A stretch of DNA of 64,000 bases from Isochrysis galbana (taxonomy: Eukaryota > Haptophyta > Isochrysidales > Isochrysidaceae), in NCBI GenBank assembly GCA_018136815.1, contig CM030943.1, positions 3,434,127 through 3,498,126 of the forward strand, written 5' to 3'. Under the pieces are notes generated by a model. That model was not told the origin of the DNA and did no database searches. It saw only the letters and a program-made list of their open reading frames with translations. This document shows, piece after piece, positions 9,986 through 19,020 of the stretch (positions are counted from its first letter, which is position 1; every line of letters begins with the position of its first letter). Both the position numbers and the translations under genes were made by a program.

Positions 9986-11150
9986 TACTGGGAGAGAGAG
10001 AGAGAAGGGGGGCGAGGGGCCGCGGGGATTGCGGGGGAAGAGGAGAGAGAGAGGGAGAGGAGAGAGGGGGGGAGAGAGAAAGAGGGGGGGAAGTATGAGA
10101 AGAGAAGAGCGAGAAGAGAGGGTTATTGCCGGGCGGGGCGGCGGGGGAAGGGCGGTCCCTCTGCTCTCTCCCTCTCCGTGGCTAGCCCCCTTTTTACTTC
10201 AATGTAAACGCTGTTACTCGAGTCTTTCGTGCTGTGGGACGAGAGAGAGAGAGAGAGAGGGAGAGAGGGAGAGGGAGAGGAGAAAAGGAGCGAAGGCGAG
10301 AGGCGGCGAGGGAAGCCCTCCGCTCATTTATTCACTAAATTGAGGTTTTATTGTCTGAAATAGGGGTGCGCCCCCCCACTGGGTGCGCGCGGCGTCAATG
10401 AGCTCCCTCTCTCTCTTTTCCTCCTTCTTCTCTCACTCTCTCTCTCTTTCTCTTCTCTCCCTCTACCCTCTCTTTCTCTCTTCTCCCCCCCTCTCTCTCT
10501 TTCTCTCTTCGCTCTCTTCTCTCTTCTCTCTTCTCTCTTCTCTCTTCTCTCTTCTCTCTCACGACCCCCCGCCTCTTCTTCTTCTCTCCTCACCTCTTCT
10601 TCCCTCTCTCTCTCTCCCCTCTCTCCGCGTGTTACAAAGAGTAACAGGGGTTGGGTATTCTGCTACCGCGCCTCCACCTCGCGGCCTCTCGGCTCGGACT
10701 CTCCACACTCTCTCCTGCTACCCCTCGGAATTTATTCTCTCTTCAAGGGAATTTATTTTATTATACAGGGGTCTCCCACGAGGCCCCTCCCCGCTCCACG
10801 CCTGTTCTCTCCTCTCTCTCTCCCACTCTCTACTCCCCGCGCGCCTCCCGCTCCCATTCTCTTGTACACTCCCCCTCTCTCTTCTCTCTTCTTCTCCCCC
10901 TCTTCTCCCTCCACTCCCTCTCTTCTTTCTCTTCTCTCTCTCTCTCTCTCCCCTTGCGCCTTCTTCTCTCTTCTCTCCTCTCTCTCCTCTCTCCTCTCTC
11001 TTCTCTATTCTCTCTTCTCTCTTCTCCATTCTCTCTTCTCTCTTCTCTCTCTTCTCTCTCCTCTCTCTCCTCTCTCTCCCTCTCTCCTCCCTCCTCCCCC
11101 CGCCCCCCCTCCCCTGCCTCCCTCCTCCTCCCCCTCCGCTCCCGGCCCCG
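9986..11150. repeat. GA/CT-rich tract before the FERM gene
   Basis: 9986-10300 is purine-rich (GA)n. 10395-11120 is pyrimidine-rich, largely CTCTTCT and CTCTCT repeats. Long open frames in it are low-complexity translations. The tract ends about 40 bases before the FERM gene start codon at 11160. Confidence 0.85.
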
Positions 11151-11159
11151 ACCAAGCCG

Positions 11160-13900
11160 ATGGCGCCGCGCCTCTCCCGCGCCGCCGCCGTCGCCGCCGC
11201 CCTCGAGCGCCGCGCGATGCTCCCCCCAGGCCTGCATGCGGCTCAGCTGGACCCCGACAGCTATGAGGCCATGCTGGGGCTGCAGGTGAGGCAGGCAGGG
11301 AGGGAGAGAGGGAGGGAGGGACGGAGGGAGGGAGGGAGGGAGGCAGAGTGAGGGAGGCAGGGGAGAGGGAGGGAGGCAGAGTGAGGGAGGGGGAGGGAGG
11401 GAGGGAGGGGTGCTCGGGCTGCAGGTGAGAGGGAGAGGGAGCGAGAGGGAGCGGGAGAGGGAGCAGTAGAGGGAGAGGGACAGACAGTTTGCGAGAGAGG
11501 GAGGGAGAGGGAGCGGAAGCGCTCTCCCTCTCTCGGCCCTTCCTCTCGAGCCTCGCGCTTCGCGCGCTCTCTCTCGCCCTCTCCCTCCTCCTCTCTCGCC
11601 CCCGTCCCCCCCCCGCTCTCCGAGCCTCTCGCCTGTCTACATCTACCCCCTCTGGCAACCGCGCGCTCTTCGCTAGTCCCGCGGCGGCTTCCGCCGGCCT
11701 TGTCGCCGCAACTGCGGCTCCTCCTACCGCACCACCCCCCCCCCTTCCCCAAACCCTCCCCCCTCCCATTCTAGCGTGGCGCGCAGCCGTCCGCTCGCAC
11801 CTCTCCGACTCGCTATCCTCTCCCCCCCCCCAACCCCCCACCCCACCCGCCATACAGGACGGTTCCGACGAGGACTTCGCCGCCGCGCTCGAGGCCTACG
11901 TAAAGGTGCGCGACGCCGCCGCCCGGCCGCCACCCCCTCCTTCCATCCGCACTCCACCTCCCCCTGCGCGCCCGCGCTCAGGTGTGCCACGAGACGCACG
12001 TCGACAAGGCGGTGACGCAGGCATGGCAGCGCTACTGCAAGGTGGGCAGGCGCCCGCCATCCTGGTGGCCCCCCCCGCCCCCCCCCCCCCCCACCCATCC
12101 CCCTACCATTCCACACCACACGCCGCCCCGCGCGCCTGCTGCACGCCAACTCCCCGCCCCGTCTCCGCCCACCCCTGTCAGGCGCCCTTTGCCGAGTCAC
12201 TCATGGATCTCGTCGCCATCTTCCGCACCGCGACGGTGCGGTTCACGGTGCGGTTCCTAAGCGCGCGCTTCCTCCGTCAGCTCTACCCCTCGGCCCGCCC
12301 GCCACCCTCGCGCCCACAGCCCCGCGCCCCTCACTCTTGCTCAGGCCGTCGCGGGCGCCGGCCCGGAAAGCCCGCCGACGAGCGAGCCGACGCCCGAGCC
12401 GACGCGCGAGCCGACGCCCGAGCCGATGCGCGAGCCGACGCCCGAGCCGACGCCCGAGCCGACGCCCGAGCCGACGCGCGACACACCGGCATCGCACGCC
12501 GCCGCCTCGCACAGCGTGCTGTCGCAGCCCGAGCAGGCACGCCGCTCCGTGCACGGGGTGGGCGCGCCGTCAAGGCCGGCCTCGCTCACACCTGTCCGCC
12601 GCCCCCGCCTACAGGGTCGTGCCGAGACGCGCACCGACTCGTGCGGTGTCGGCGAGGCGTCGGGTGACTCGTCGCCCGACGCGCGCGGTGCCACGCGGCA
12701 CTCCTCGCGGATCGCGTCCGACGGCCCGGCGTGCGTGCGGCCTCCCGGCTCCTCGGCGAGTCCCGGTGCCCCACCGACGGTGCCGCCAGTGCGCGGCAGC
12801 TCGAGCTTCGACCGGGCGCGCCGCCGCATGTCGTCCTCGCAGTCGCAGGTGCGCGCGCGCCGCCCCCAAGCGTGGGCCGTGCCGCCGCCCGCTGAGCGCC
12901 CGCCCGGCGTGCCGCAGGAGGACGTGGGCGAGCGCGACCGCTCGAGCTCCTTCGGGCGCAAGGTGGACTCCAAGCTGTCCAGGATCACACGCTCGGTCTC
13001 GTTCAACACCCGGCGACGCCACCGCGGCCAGCATGGGCCGCACGACGAGAACTGGGCGCCCGGTGTGCTGGCGCGCATCCCCGTTCGCGGCGCGTGCGCT
13101 CCGGCCGATGCGCCAGCCCGCTGCCGACCACCGTGTGCGCCCTCCCTCGCAGATGAAGGCGTGGGTGTCTCCGCGTCGGTTGTGGAGGCGGACGCGCCGC
13201 AGCAGCGCACGTGGTCCTTCTCCAGGCGGAGTCGGCGGAACAGGGTGAGCCCGCCTTCACGCCACCCCCACCACCACCCCCGCGCGCGCTCGAGCCTCGC
13301 GCCCGCCAACCCCGCGCTCCGCCGCAGGGCGAGGAGACGGTGCCCGAGGGCTACGTCAAAGTCCTCCTTCTGGACGGCACTCACAAGTTCTTCAAGGCGA
13401 CCGACCACATGAACGTCTCCGAGCTGGTGGAGCAGGTGCGCGCCCCATCACGGCCTCCCCGCCCCTTCCCGCCCCCGTGCGCACGGCTTCACCTCTGCCC
13501 GGCGCGCAGGTGAAGGAACATCTCGGCGTGCCCGAGTCGGACTCGTTCGCCCTCTACCAAGTGCAGCGCGGCACGCACTATCTACTTCAGGGCAACACCC
13601 TCGTGTCGGAGATCAAGGCCGCCACCGACCAGCGCGGCAAGTCGCTCATCCGCGACAAGCGGCCCAAACTGCTCTTCAAGAAGTACCTCTTCACCGAGAT
13701 GGATGAGCGGCGCATGTCCAACAAGCACTTCTTGCACCTCGTGTACATCCAGGTGCGCGCGCGCGCATCCGCCCGAGCGGCACGCCGGTGCTGATCCGCG
13801 CGCCTGCCTGTAGGCCGTCCACGACGTCCAACGTGGCAACTACCTCACCAAGGTCCAGGACGCGCTAAAGCTTGCCGCGATCCAGTACTACGTCTGGTAC
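11160..13900 (+). CDS. FERM-domain protein, multi-exon, 3' end missing in gap
   Basis: Eight exons, all joined in phase 0 with GT-AG ends: 11160-11285, 11858-11905, 11982-12041, 12182-12235, 12345-13244, 13328-13435, 13510-13752 and 13814 to the gap. An exon inside the long first intron cannot be excluded. The first four exons give a short unrecognised module (MAPRLSRAAA... to AESLMDLVAIFRT). Exon 5 encodes about 300 disordered residues, starting with EPTPEPTR repeats and then Ser/Arg-rich. Exons 6-8 encode a FERM N lobe (GYVKVLLLDGTHKFFK) and the start of the central lobe (KKYLFTEMDERRMS, HLVYIQAVHDVQRGNYL, DALKLAAIQYYVWY). FERM domains bind membrane proteins or phosphoinositides and link to cytoskeleton. 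The partner domain (myosin, kinesin or talin type) is hidden beyond the gap. Confidence 0.75.
12376..12480 (+). repeat. 12-bp coding repeat in the FERM gene
   Basis: Tandem copies of GAGCCGACGCCC, with CGC/ATG variants, encode an EPTP/EPTR repeat at the beginning of exon 5. It looks like a coding minisatellite, likely variable in copy number. Confidence 0.85.
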
Positions 13901-14000
13901 NNNNNNNNNNNNNNNNNNNNNNNNNNNNNNNNNNNNNNNNNNNNNNNNNNNNNNNNNNNNNNNNNNNNNNNNNNNNNNNNNNNNNNNNNNNNNNNNNNNN
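13901..14000. other. Assembly gap (100 N)
   Basis: One hundred N bases interrupt the FERM gene directly after the codons for YYVWY. The size is a conventional placeholder, so true length is unknown. Confidence 0.99.
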
Positions 14001-14020
14001 GGTGGGCCTGCACAACCAAC

Positions 14021-14050
14021 CTCAGCCCCTGCCTGCTGGCAGGGGCTGAG
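14021..14050. other. Perfect 13-bp stem hairpin
   Basis: CTCAGCCCCTGCC is followed by TGCT and its exact reverse complement. It lies just past the gap, within a region with no recognised exon. Strong secondary structure may have caused the sequencing gap. Confidence 0.8.
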
Positions 14051-14056
14051 CTGACT

Positions 14057-14546
14057 TCAAATCTGCCCAGACTCTCGCCGAGCGCGCGCCGCGAGCCGCA
14101 CGCATTCGCCTGAACTGGCCCCTGATCGTACTGACCCACCGTCCATGTGCGCTTTGCTGGTGGTGTTGTAGTTGTGCCCATAAGGGCCACCCGGTCTCGG
14201 GCCGCGCCGGCGAGGCAGCGCGGCCGTCACCAGGGTGAGAGAGGCCTCTGCCATAAGGCATGCCTGATGGGTAAGTGTCTCTTCTGGTCTGGTGTTGGTG
14301 TGATGCTTGTCACAGCCTGTGACCCACCATGGAGTGGGCCAGCATGGCTGTCTTCCTTGGTGTGGCCGGGGCCACGGGCCGTGCGGCGCGACCGGGGTCG
14401 CGCTCACCTGCTCGGCCTCTGCGGGCGGACGCGGTCGCTTCGCCAGCAGCTTCATGGGTTCTGGGGGGGCTCCCGCGGCGGGAGACCCGAAGGAGAGGTG
14501 GGGAGCGGCGGCGCGCTCCATGGCAACCAACTATAAAGTTAGTTGG
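14057..14546 (-). mobile_element. 5' end of a second MERA-type LINE family
   Basis: A minus-strand frame from the ATG at 14521 starts MERAAAPHLSF and continues with KRPRPPAEAE. It has the same plan as the ORF1 start of the main LINE family (MERAPTAPTSQ ... RPKPPEPKRSQ) but different DNA. Just upstream, 14527-14546 forms a hairpin (CCAACTA, loop, TAGTTGG) in the same place as in the main family. Only the 5' portion is present; it runs toward the assembly gap. The match rests on a short start plus hairpin, so it is less certain than the main-family copies. Confidence 0.5.
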
Positions 14547-14648
14547 GAGGCAGGCCATAAGAGTGAGTGACTGACGGCCCCCCCTAGAGGGAAGTTAGTG
14601 CCCGGTAAAGGGGGGCGCCCATTGCCCCCTATTATAACAATAGGTTGA

Positions 14649-15453
14649 TCAAACTATTGTTATAACTTTTAGCGATGGAGCGCGCGCCGACCGCTCCCAC
14701 CTCCCAGCCCCCCGCCGCCACGACGCCCCAATGGGGCCGCCCCAAGCCGCCGGAGGCGAAGCGCTCGCAGGCCTCCGCACCGCCCGACCACGCCTCACCC
14801 CTCCTCGGGATACTTAGGTATCCTGGCGGTGGAGATACATCTTAACGGACTTTTACAGCACATTCAGTATGGCAACGCGGACGGTAGGTCCGTTAGGTCG
14901 ATCTTAAAAGCACTTCTTGCGAGATACCACCTATTAGTAACGGCGAAGGTCGGTTTCTTTCAAAGGCTAAAAAAAACAACGAGAGAAGATGGGGCTACAC
15001 ACCCCGAGCAACAAACATATACCATACGGAAGATGATAAGCCCTCTTTACATGGTGGATAAAGATAAAGATTTCAACCTGGAAACATCGGAAGACCTCTT
15101 GCAAGCTTGCAAGCGGCGAGAGGTTTGGATATACGAAACATCACTAAGGATAGTCAAACTTTTTTAGTAGACGACTTAATGTAGACCAAAGAAAGATCAC
15201 ATGAAATGCAAGGAGGGAATCTCGAGTAGAAGTTAGAACCAAGGAGAAGCCACAGTCTCCCGCCCCCTTCTCTCCGACTCCTGGCCGAAGCAACGCGCAC
15301 GGCCTCCCCGGAACCAGCTTCTCCGCTAAAGAGAGAACTGGGGAAGGGGAAGGGAGTTGACAGGGGTTAGGGTTGGGTAGTAGGGAGGTTCACTAGCACT
15401 CTGCCTCACGCCGCACAACGCACAAGTAGCGGGGAATTTTAAAAGGATTTTTC
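14649..15453 (+). mobile_element. Internally deleted LINE (5' head joined to 3' tail)
   Basis: The first 140 bases are the LINE 5' leader and ORF1 start (ATG at 14675, frame MERAPTAPTSQ). The sequence then jumps to a segment whose end (14955-15453) is a LINE 3' tail: it encodes KKTTREDGATHPEQQ and MISPL, which align with the ORF2 C-terminus of other copies, followed by a 3' UTR ending AATTTTAAAAGGATTTTTC. The whole is bounded by a perfect 15-bp direct repeat, ATAACAATAGGTTGA (14634-14648 and 15454-15468), the target site duplication. It is a non-autonomous derivative moved by LINE machinery. A related tail lies at 36905-37395 on the other strand. Confidence 0.75.
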
Positions 15454-15469
15454 ATAACAATAGGTTGAA

Positions 15470-15869
15470 GGGGGGTGTGGTATAAGATAGGGGTGGGTAG
15501 TGGAGGCGTAGCACGAGTACATAGACCCACGTTGCGCGCCTAGAGAGAATCTCGTTAGGAGTTTTTAATTCGAGGTTGGCCTTGCGCCAAACGCACGACA
15601 GGATCCGAGGTCACTCACACGTGCCGGCAGCTCACAACGGACAACGGTATCATCTTGCCATCACTGAGAGGGGGAACGGGCGAGGAGAGGACAAAATGTC
15701 GAGTGCTCCTTAGCAAGTGATCGCCGTTCCCGCAGTATGACACATGGCGGACATCCCCAGCCATCGCTAGGCTGAGGGCTGAGCGTCTGGTTGCAGGAGA
15801 ACTGAATGTCGACATCAGCGACACATGGCCACCTGCCCAAAGCCCAAACACATCACACAGTTGGCTCGT
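15470..15869. other. Intergenic, no feature recognised
   Basis: No gene or clear repeat is seen between the LINE derivative and the 3' end of the proline-rich gene on the minus strand. Confidence 0.5.
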
Positions 15870-16847
15870 CTACACAGTCAGGGCGAGTACGGCCTCATCG
15901 TTCGAACGGAGCGAACGGTCCGAGTAGGGACCGTAGGAGGCGTTGCTGCGTAGGCCTTTGCGCAGGCTTGGGCGCGCGCCACGAAAACCAAGGAGGCGGA
16001 GACCCATGGTCAAGGCACAGAAGCCGCAAACAAGGAATGAGCCTAGCGTCAGGAAGAGGATGAGCGATGTCGACCCGTCTGGCAAATCTTCGCCAACACC
16101 CTGCCGCTGGAGGTTGCTTGCGATCTGGAAGGGCGCAAGTGGCGGGCTTGGCGGCGAAGGAGGCGCTGGCGGTGGCCTTGGTGGCGCTGGCGGCGAGGGT
16201 GGCGAGGGCGGCGGGCGAGGTGGCAGCGGGGGAGGCGACGGCTCTGGGCGCATCGGAGTGGGCGGCGGCGGTGGCGACGGGTCCGGGCTGAGAGGCGAGG
16301 GTGGTGGCGGCGGCGGCAAGGATGGCTCCGGCGGCGGCGGCGGCGTTGTACTGTGCTCGACCTTGTGCTGAGCAATCTGTCGCCGAGCAGGCTCTCTTCT
16401 ATTGTCCGCTGGTGTTGCGAGCTGGCGTCCACGCTCGGCCATCGCCTCGCGGCAGCGCAGACCGTCCGTCCCTGCGAGGTGGGCGCAGTTCGTGATCTCG
16501 GCTTCAAGAGGATGTGCCCGTCCATCTCGCGGCTGGACTTCAGGACCCGCCGTAGCGATCATTGCCTGCAGACGGGGTGCGGCGGCCGCACGGCTAGCAG
16601 ACTCACTCTCGACCCCGACAAGGCCACGGGCGGGTAAGGCCACCCCCGTGTAACGGCTTGAACCGTTGGGCGAACTCAGTTCGCTTTCGAGCCCAGTGGA
16701 AGAGCCAAGCCCGCCAGTAGAGGCCATCTCCTCGTGCGGGGACAGCTTGGAGGAAAAGGCGATTCCTCGTGGTGGGGGTCCGTCGATGCGAGAGAGCGTT
16801 CCGCTGGGGAGAGAGAGGGTGAGGAGGCCGAGGCAGAGGTAAGGCAT
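15870..16847 (-). CDS. Proline-rich single-pass cell-surface protein
   Basis: Single-exon minus-strand frame of 325 residues from the ATG at 16847. The frame is open further upstream, but that part is translated GA/CT repeat and this Met starts a good signal peptide (MPYLCLGLLTLSLPSGTLS). A Ser/Ala-rich domain of about 140 residues with four Cys follows, then a stalk of PPPSPP-type repeats, then one membrane helix (SLILFLTLGSFLVCGFCAL) and a basic tail of about 50 residues. The plan resembles hydroxyproline-rich wall or surface glycoproteins of algae. The proline motif is typical for prolyl hydroxylation and O-glycosylation. No enzymatic domain is seen. It shares design with the GH32 protein 2 kb away. 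Confidence 0.6.
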   Translation of the reverse strand: MPYLCLGLLTLSLPSGTLSRIDGPPPRGIAFSSKLSPHEEMASTGGLGSSTGLESELSSPNGSSRYTGVALPARGLVGVESESASRAAAAPRLQAMIATAGPEVQPRDGRAHPLEAEITNCAHLAGTDGLRCREAMAERGRQLATPADNRREPARRQIAQHKVEHSTTPPPPPEPSLPPPPPPSPLSPDPSPPPPPTPMRPEPSPPPLPPRPPPSPPSPPAPPRPPPAPPSPPSPPLAPFQIASNLQRQGVGEDLPDGSTSLILFLTLGSFLVCGFCALTMGLRLLGFRGARPSLRKGLRSNASYGPYSDRSLRSNDEAVLALTV

Positions 16848-16879
16848 CGCGGCGTGGACGGGCGGCGGGCGTTCCTCGG

Positions 16880-17300
16880 GCCGCAGGCGTGGAAGAGGGG
16901 AAGGGAGTGAGGTTGAGGAGGAGAGGAGAGAGAGAACAAGGGACGGACGGATTGCAAGGAGGCCGCGGGAGTAGAGAGCCGAGGAGAGAGAGAAAGGAAA
17001 GGGGGAGGGGGAAGACATCTCGGAGAGCCTCTGAATATAGAAAAAAGTAAGGGGAAAGGGGGAAGAGTTCCCATGGCAAGGAGGAAGAGAGGATGGAAGC
17101 GCTGAGGAAGGTCCGATCTCTTTTGAATGTAAGGTAAGGAGACGGCGCGCGAGAGGAGAGGGCGAGGGTTGAAGGGAGATCTAGCGTCGTTAGGTATGAT
17201 ATCAGGGGAAGACAAGAAGAGAGAGGGAGGAGGAGGGAGAGGGAGGGAGAGAGAAGATAGGAGAGAAGGGAGAGAGCGAGTGGGAAGAAGGAGAAGAGAG
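16880..17300. repeat. GA-rich tract upstream of the proline-rich gene
   Basis: Degenerate GAGAGG/GAGGAG repeats on the plus strand lie directly upstream of the minus-strand start codon at 16847, so the coding strand is pyrimidine-rich here. Confidence 0.8.
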
Positions 17301-17348
17301 TAGAGAGTGGATACTTGAGAGTGTTTAACTCTTTACTGCCGGAAGCGC

Positions 17349-17802
17349 AGCATGCAAATGGATGCTTCGATGTTTGGTTTTTTGAGGTGAGAGAAGAGAG
17401 GAAGACATGTTCAACGATATAATCGACGCTTTCCGCAAAGAAAGAGATGATCAAACTTTTCCCGATCCCCCCCCACCCCCCCTCCCCCCCCCCTCCCCCC
17501 CCCCCCCCTCTCCCTCCCAGTCCCACTCCGTTGCGCCGCGCCGCCCTCCCCTCAACCTCTCACACCTCTTTCTAACGTGCACACGTGGATTATTTGGTAA
17601 ACTGAAGCATCCAAATGGCTGCTTCGCCCCTGGGCCTATTTTCTCCATCATTCCATACTACAATCTCGACCTATTGTGTTGAAAATGGGGTGGGAATGTG
17701 GGGAAGGATGTCCCTGAGGCTCCCCCAGCACCTCATGGGCCCCCGTCAGGGCGTTGGCGAGCAGGGACGAAATATGTCGTTTGAAGCATCCATTTGCATG
17801 CT
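17349..17802. mobile_element. MITE-like segment with 20-bp terminal inverted repeats
   Basis: AGCATGCAAATGGATGCTTC at 17349-17368 recurs as its exact reverse complement at 17783-17802. A degenerate internal copy (GAAGCATCCAAATGGCTGC) lies at 17605. No coding frame is between them; 17459-17515 is a C-rich run that could form an i-motif or, on the other strand, a G-quadruplex. I could not find a clear target duplication, so the mobile nature is inferred. Confidence 0.45.
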
Positions 17803-17804
17803 CC

Positions 17805-17946
17805 TTTGACAGCGGCATATGGAGTTGTAACATTCAGGTTTGCCGCGGCGCGGGCGCACGACAACTGTGAGCCACCTCGTCGGCTTGCGCACCACCCAGC
17901 GGCCTGAGGGGATGCGGGACAGGCGCCGGTGACGCTTCGCATGCAA
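17805..17946 (-). repeat. Left arm of a 142-bp perfect inverted repeat
   Basis: Starts TTTGACAGCGGCATATGG and is matched exactly, as reverse complement, by 18852-18993. Immediately inside it, 17947-17963 (minus) reads TGTTGTATTCCTGCCCA, the first 17 bases of LTR family B, so this arm may belong to a diverged LTR. Confidence 0.8.
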
Positions 17947-18199
17947 TGGGCAGGAATACAACACCGTAACCTCCAATCCGTCACGGTAGTAAGTCGGTTG
18001 TAGGTGGTTGTGTCGACCTGGGCTTGCTGTAGGTGATTGAATCTTGCAGTTGGTGCTTTTTCTAGTACCCGGATAGGCGAATGGACGGTGTTTCCCACTT
18101 CTTGACATTGTCGATGCCATTGTGCACTTTGCGCCCGTTCCGAGATCATAAAATGTAAAATGTGGGTTATGATCTCCGCCTGAGGCTCGTTCCCCGAGG

Positions 18200-18551
18200 G
18201 GTGCACTGGCGGTAGGAGTTGCCACCATGGGGGTGGCAGCAAAGCTGCCACCTCCCATGCATGGGGAGTCCTTGGTTTGGTGGAGGAGCGGAGGAGTTGG
18301 GTGGCAGGGCATTGCCTTGGGTCTGGTTGTCACCAGGAAACAGGACTCTCTGCCTTTTTCCTGGTGCTGTGTCTGATTGGGAGGTGAGGGCGCTGCCGTC
18401 ATGTCGAAGTCCTGGTCAGGCGGCGCGGAGGCCTGCGAGCGCTTGGGCTCCGGCGGTTTGGGGCGGCCCCGGTGGGGCGTCGTGACGGCGGGGGAGTGGG
18501 AGATGGGAGCGGGCGGCGCGCGCTCCATCGCTAGAACTATAACAATAGCTT
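18200..18551 (-). mobile_element. LINE 5' fragment (ORF1 start)
   Basis: Minus-strand copy with the family 5' hairpin region (18534-18551), ATG at 18528 and the ORF1 start MERAPPAPIS followed by RGRPKPPEPKRSQ. Homology to other copies is lost near 18200, after the codons for a TPTxSAPLG motif, and the frame contains shifts. The 3' part of the LINE is absent. It lies between the arms of the 142-bp inverted repeat. Confidence 0.8.
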
Positions 18552-18851
18552 ACATGAGCCCCTATTGTTTAAACGATAGTTCAAGGGCAACGTTGGAGAG
18601 TGCCATGCGCACTACGGCGTTCAGAAAGAAGCAGCCGCGACTGCTCATCCTATAACGATGGCCAAGGAGCCCGATACGCACACGGCACGCAAATAGATAT
18701 AACCACGTAGACATCGCTGATTGCTGCGCCCCATACGCAATATCGTCCTCGCGCAAGCGCAGCGCCTGCACGGCTGCTGCGCGCTACGCCCCACTGACGA
18801 AGCTGCCACGCAATCCCGCAGGGCACTTGGCGGCAGATCGGCGCCTACGGC

Positions 18852-18993
18852 TTGCATGCGAAGCGTCACCGGCGCCTGTCCCGCATCCCCTCAGGCCGCT
18901 GGGTGGTGCGCAAGCCGACGAGGTGGCTCACAGTTGTCGTGCGCCCGCGCCGCGGCAAACCTGAATGTTACAACTCCATATGCCGCTGTCAAA
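18852..18993 (+). repeat. Right arm of the 142-bp perfect inverted repeat
   Basis: Exact reverse complement of 17805-17946; ends CATATGCCGCTGTCAAA. It stops 27 bases before the stop codon of the GH32 gene (19021), so it lies in or next to that gene's 3' UTR. Confidence 0.8.
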
Positions 18994-19020
18994 TGTGTGC
19001 TGCCGCCGCCCGCTAGACCG

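Noticed and set aside
10383-11351. Long Leu/Ser-rich frame ending in the FERM exon
   Set aside because: The first 259 codons translate CT repeat; only the part from the ATG at 11160 has FERM gene support.
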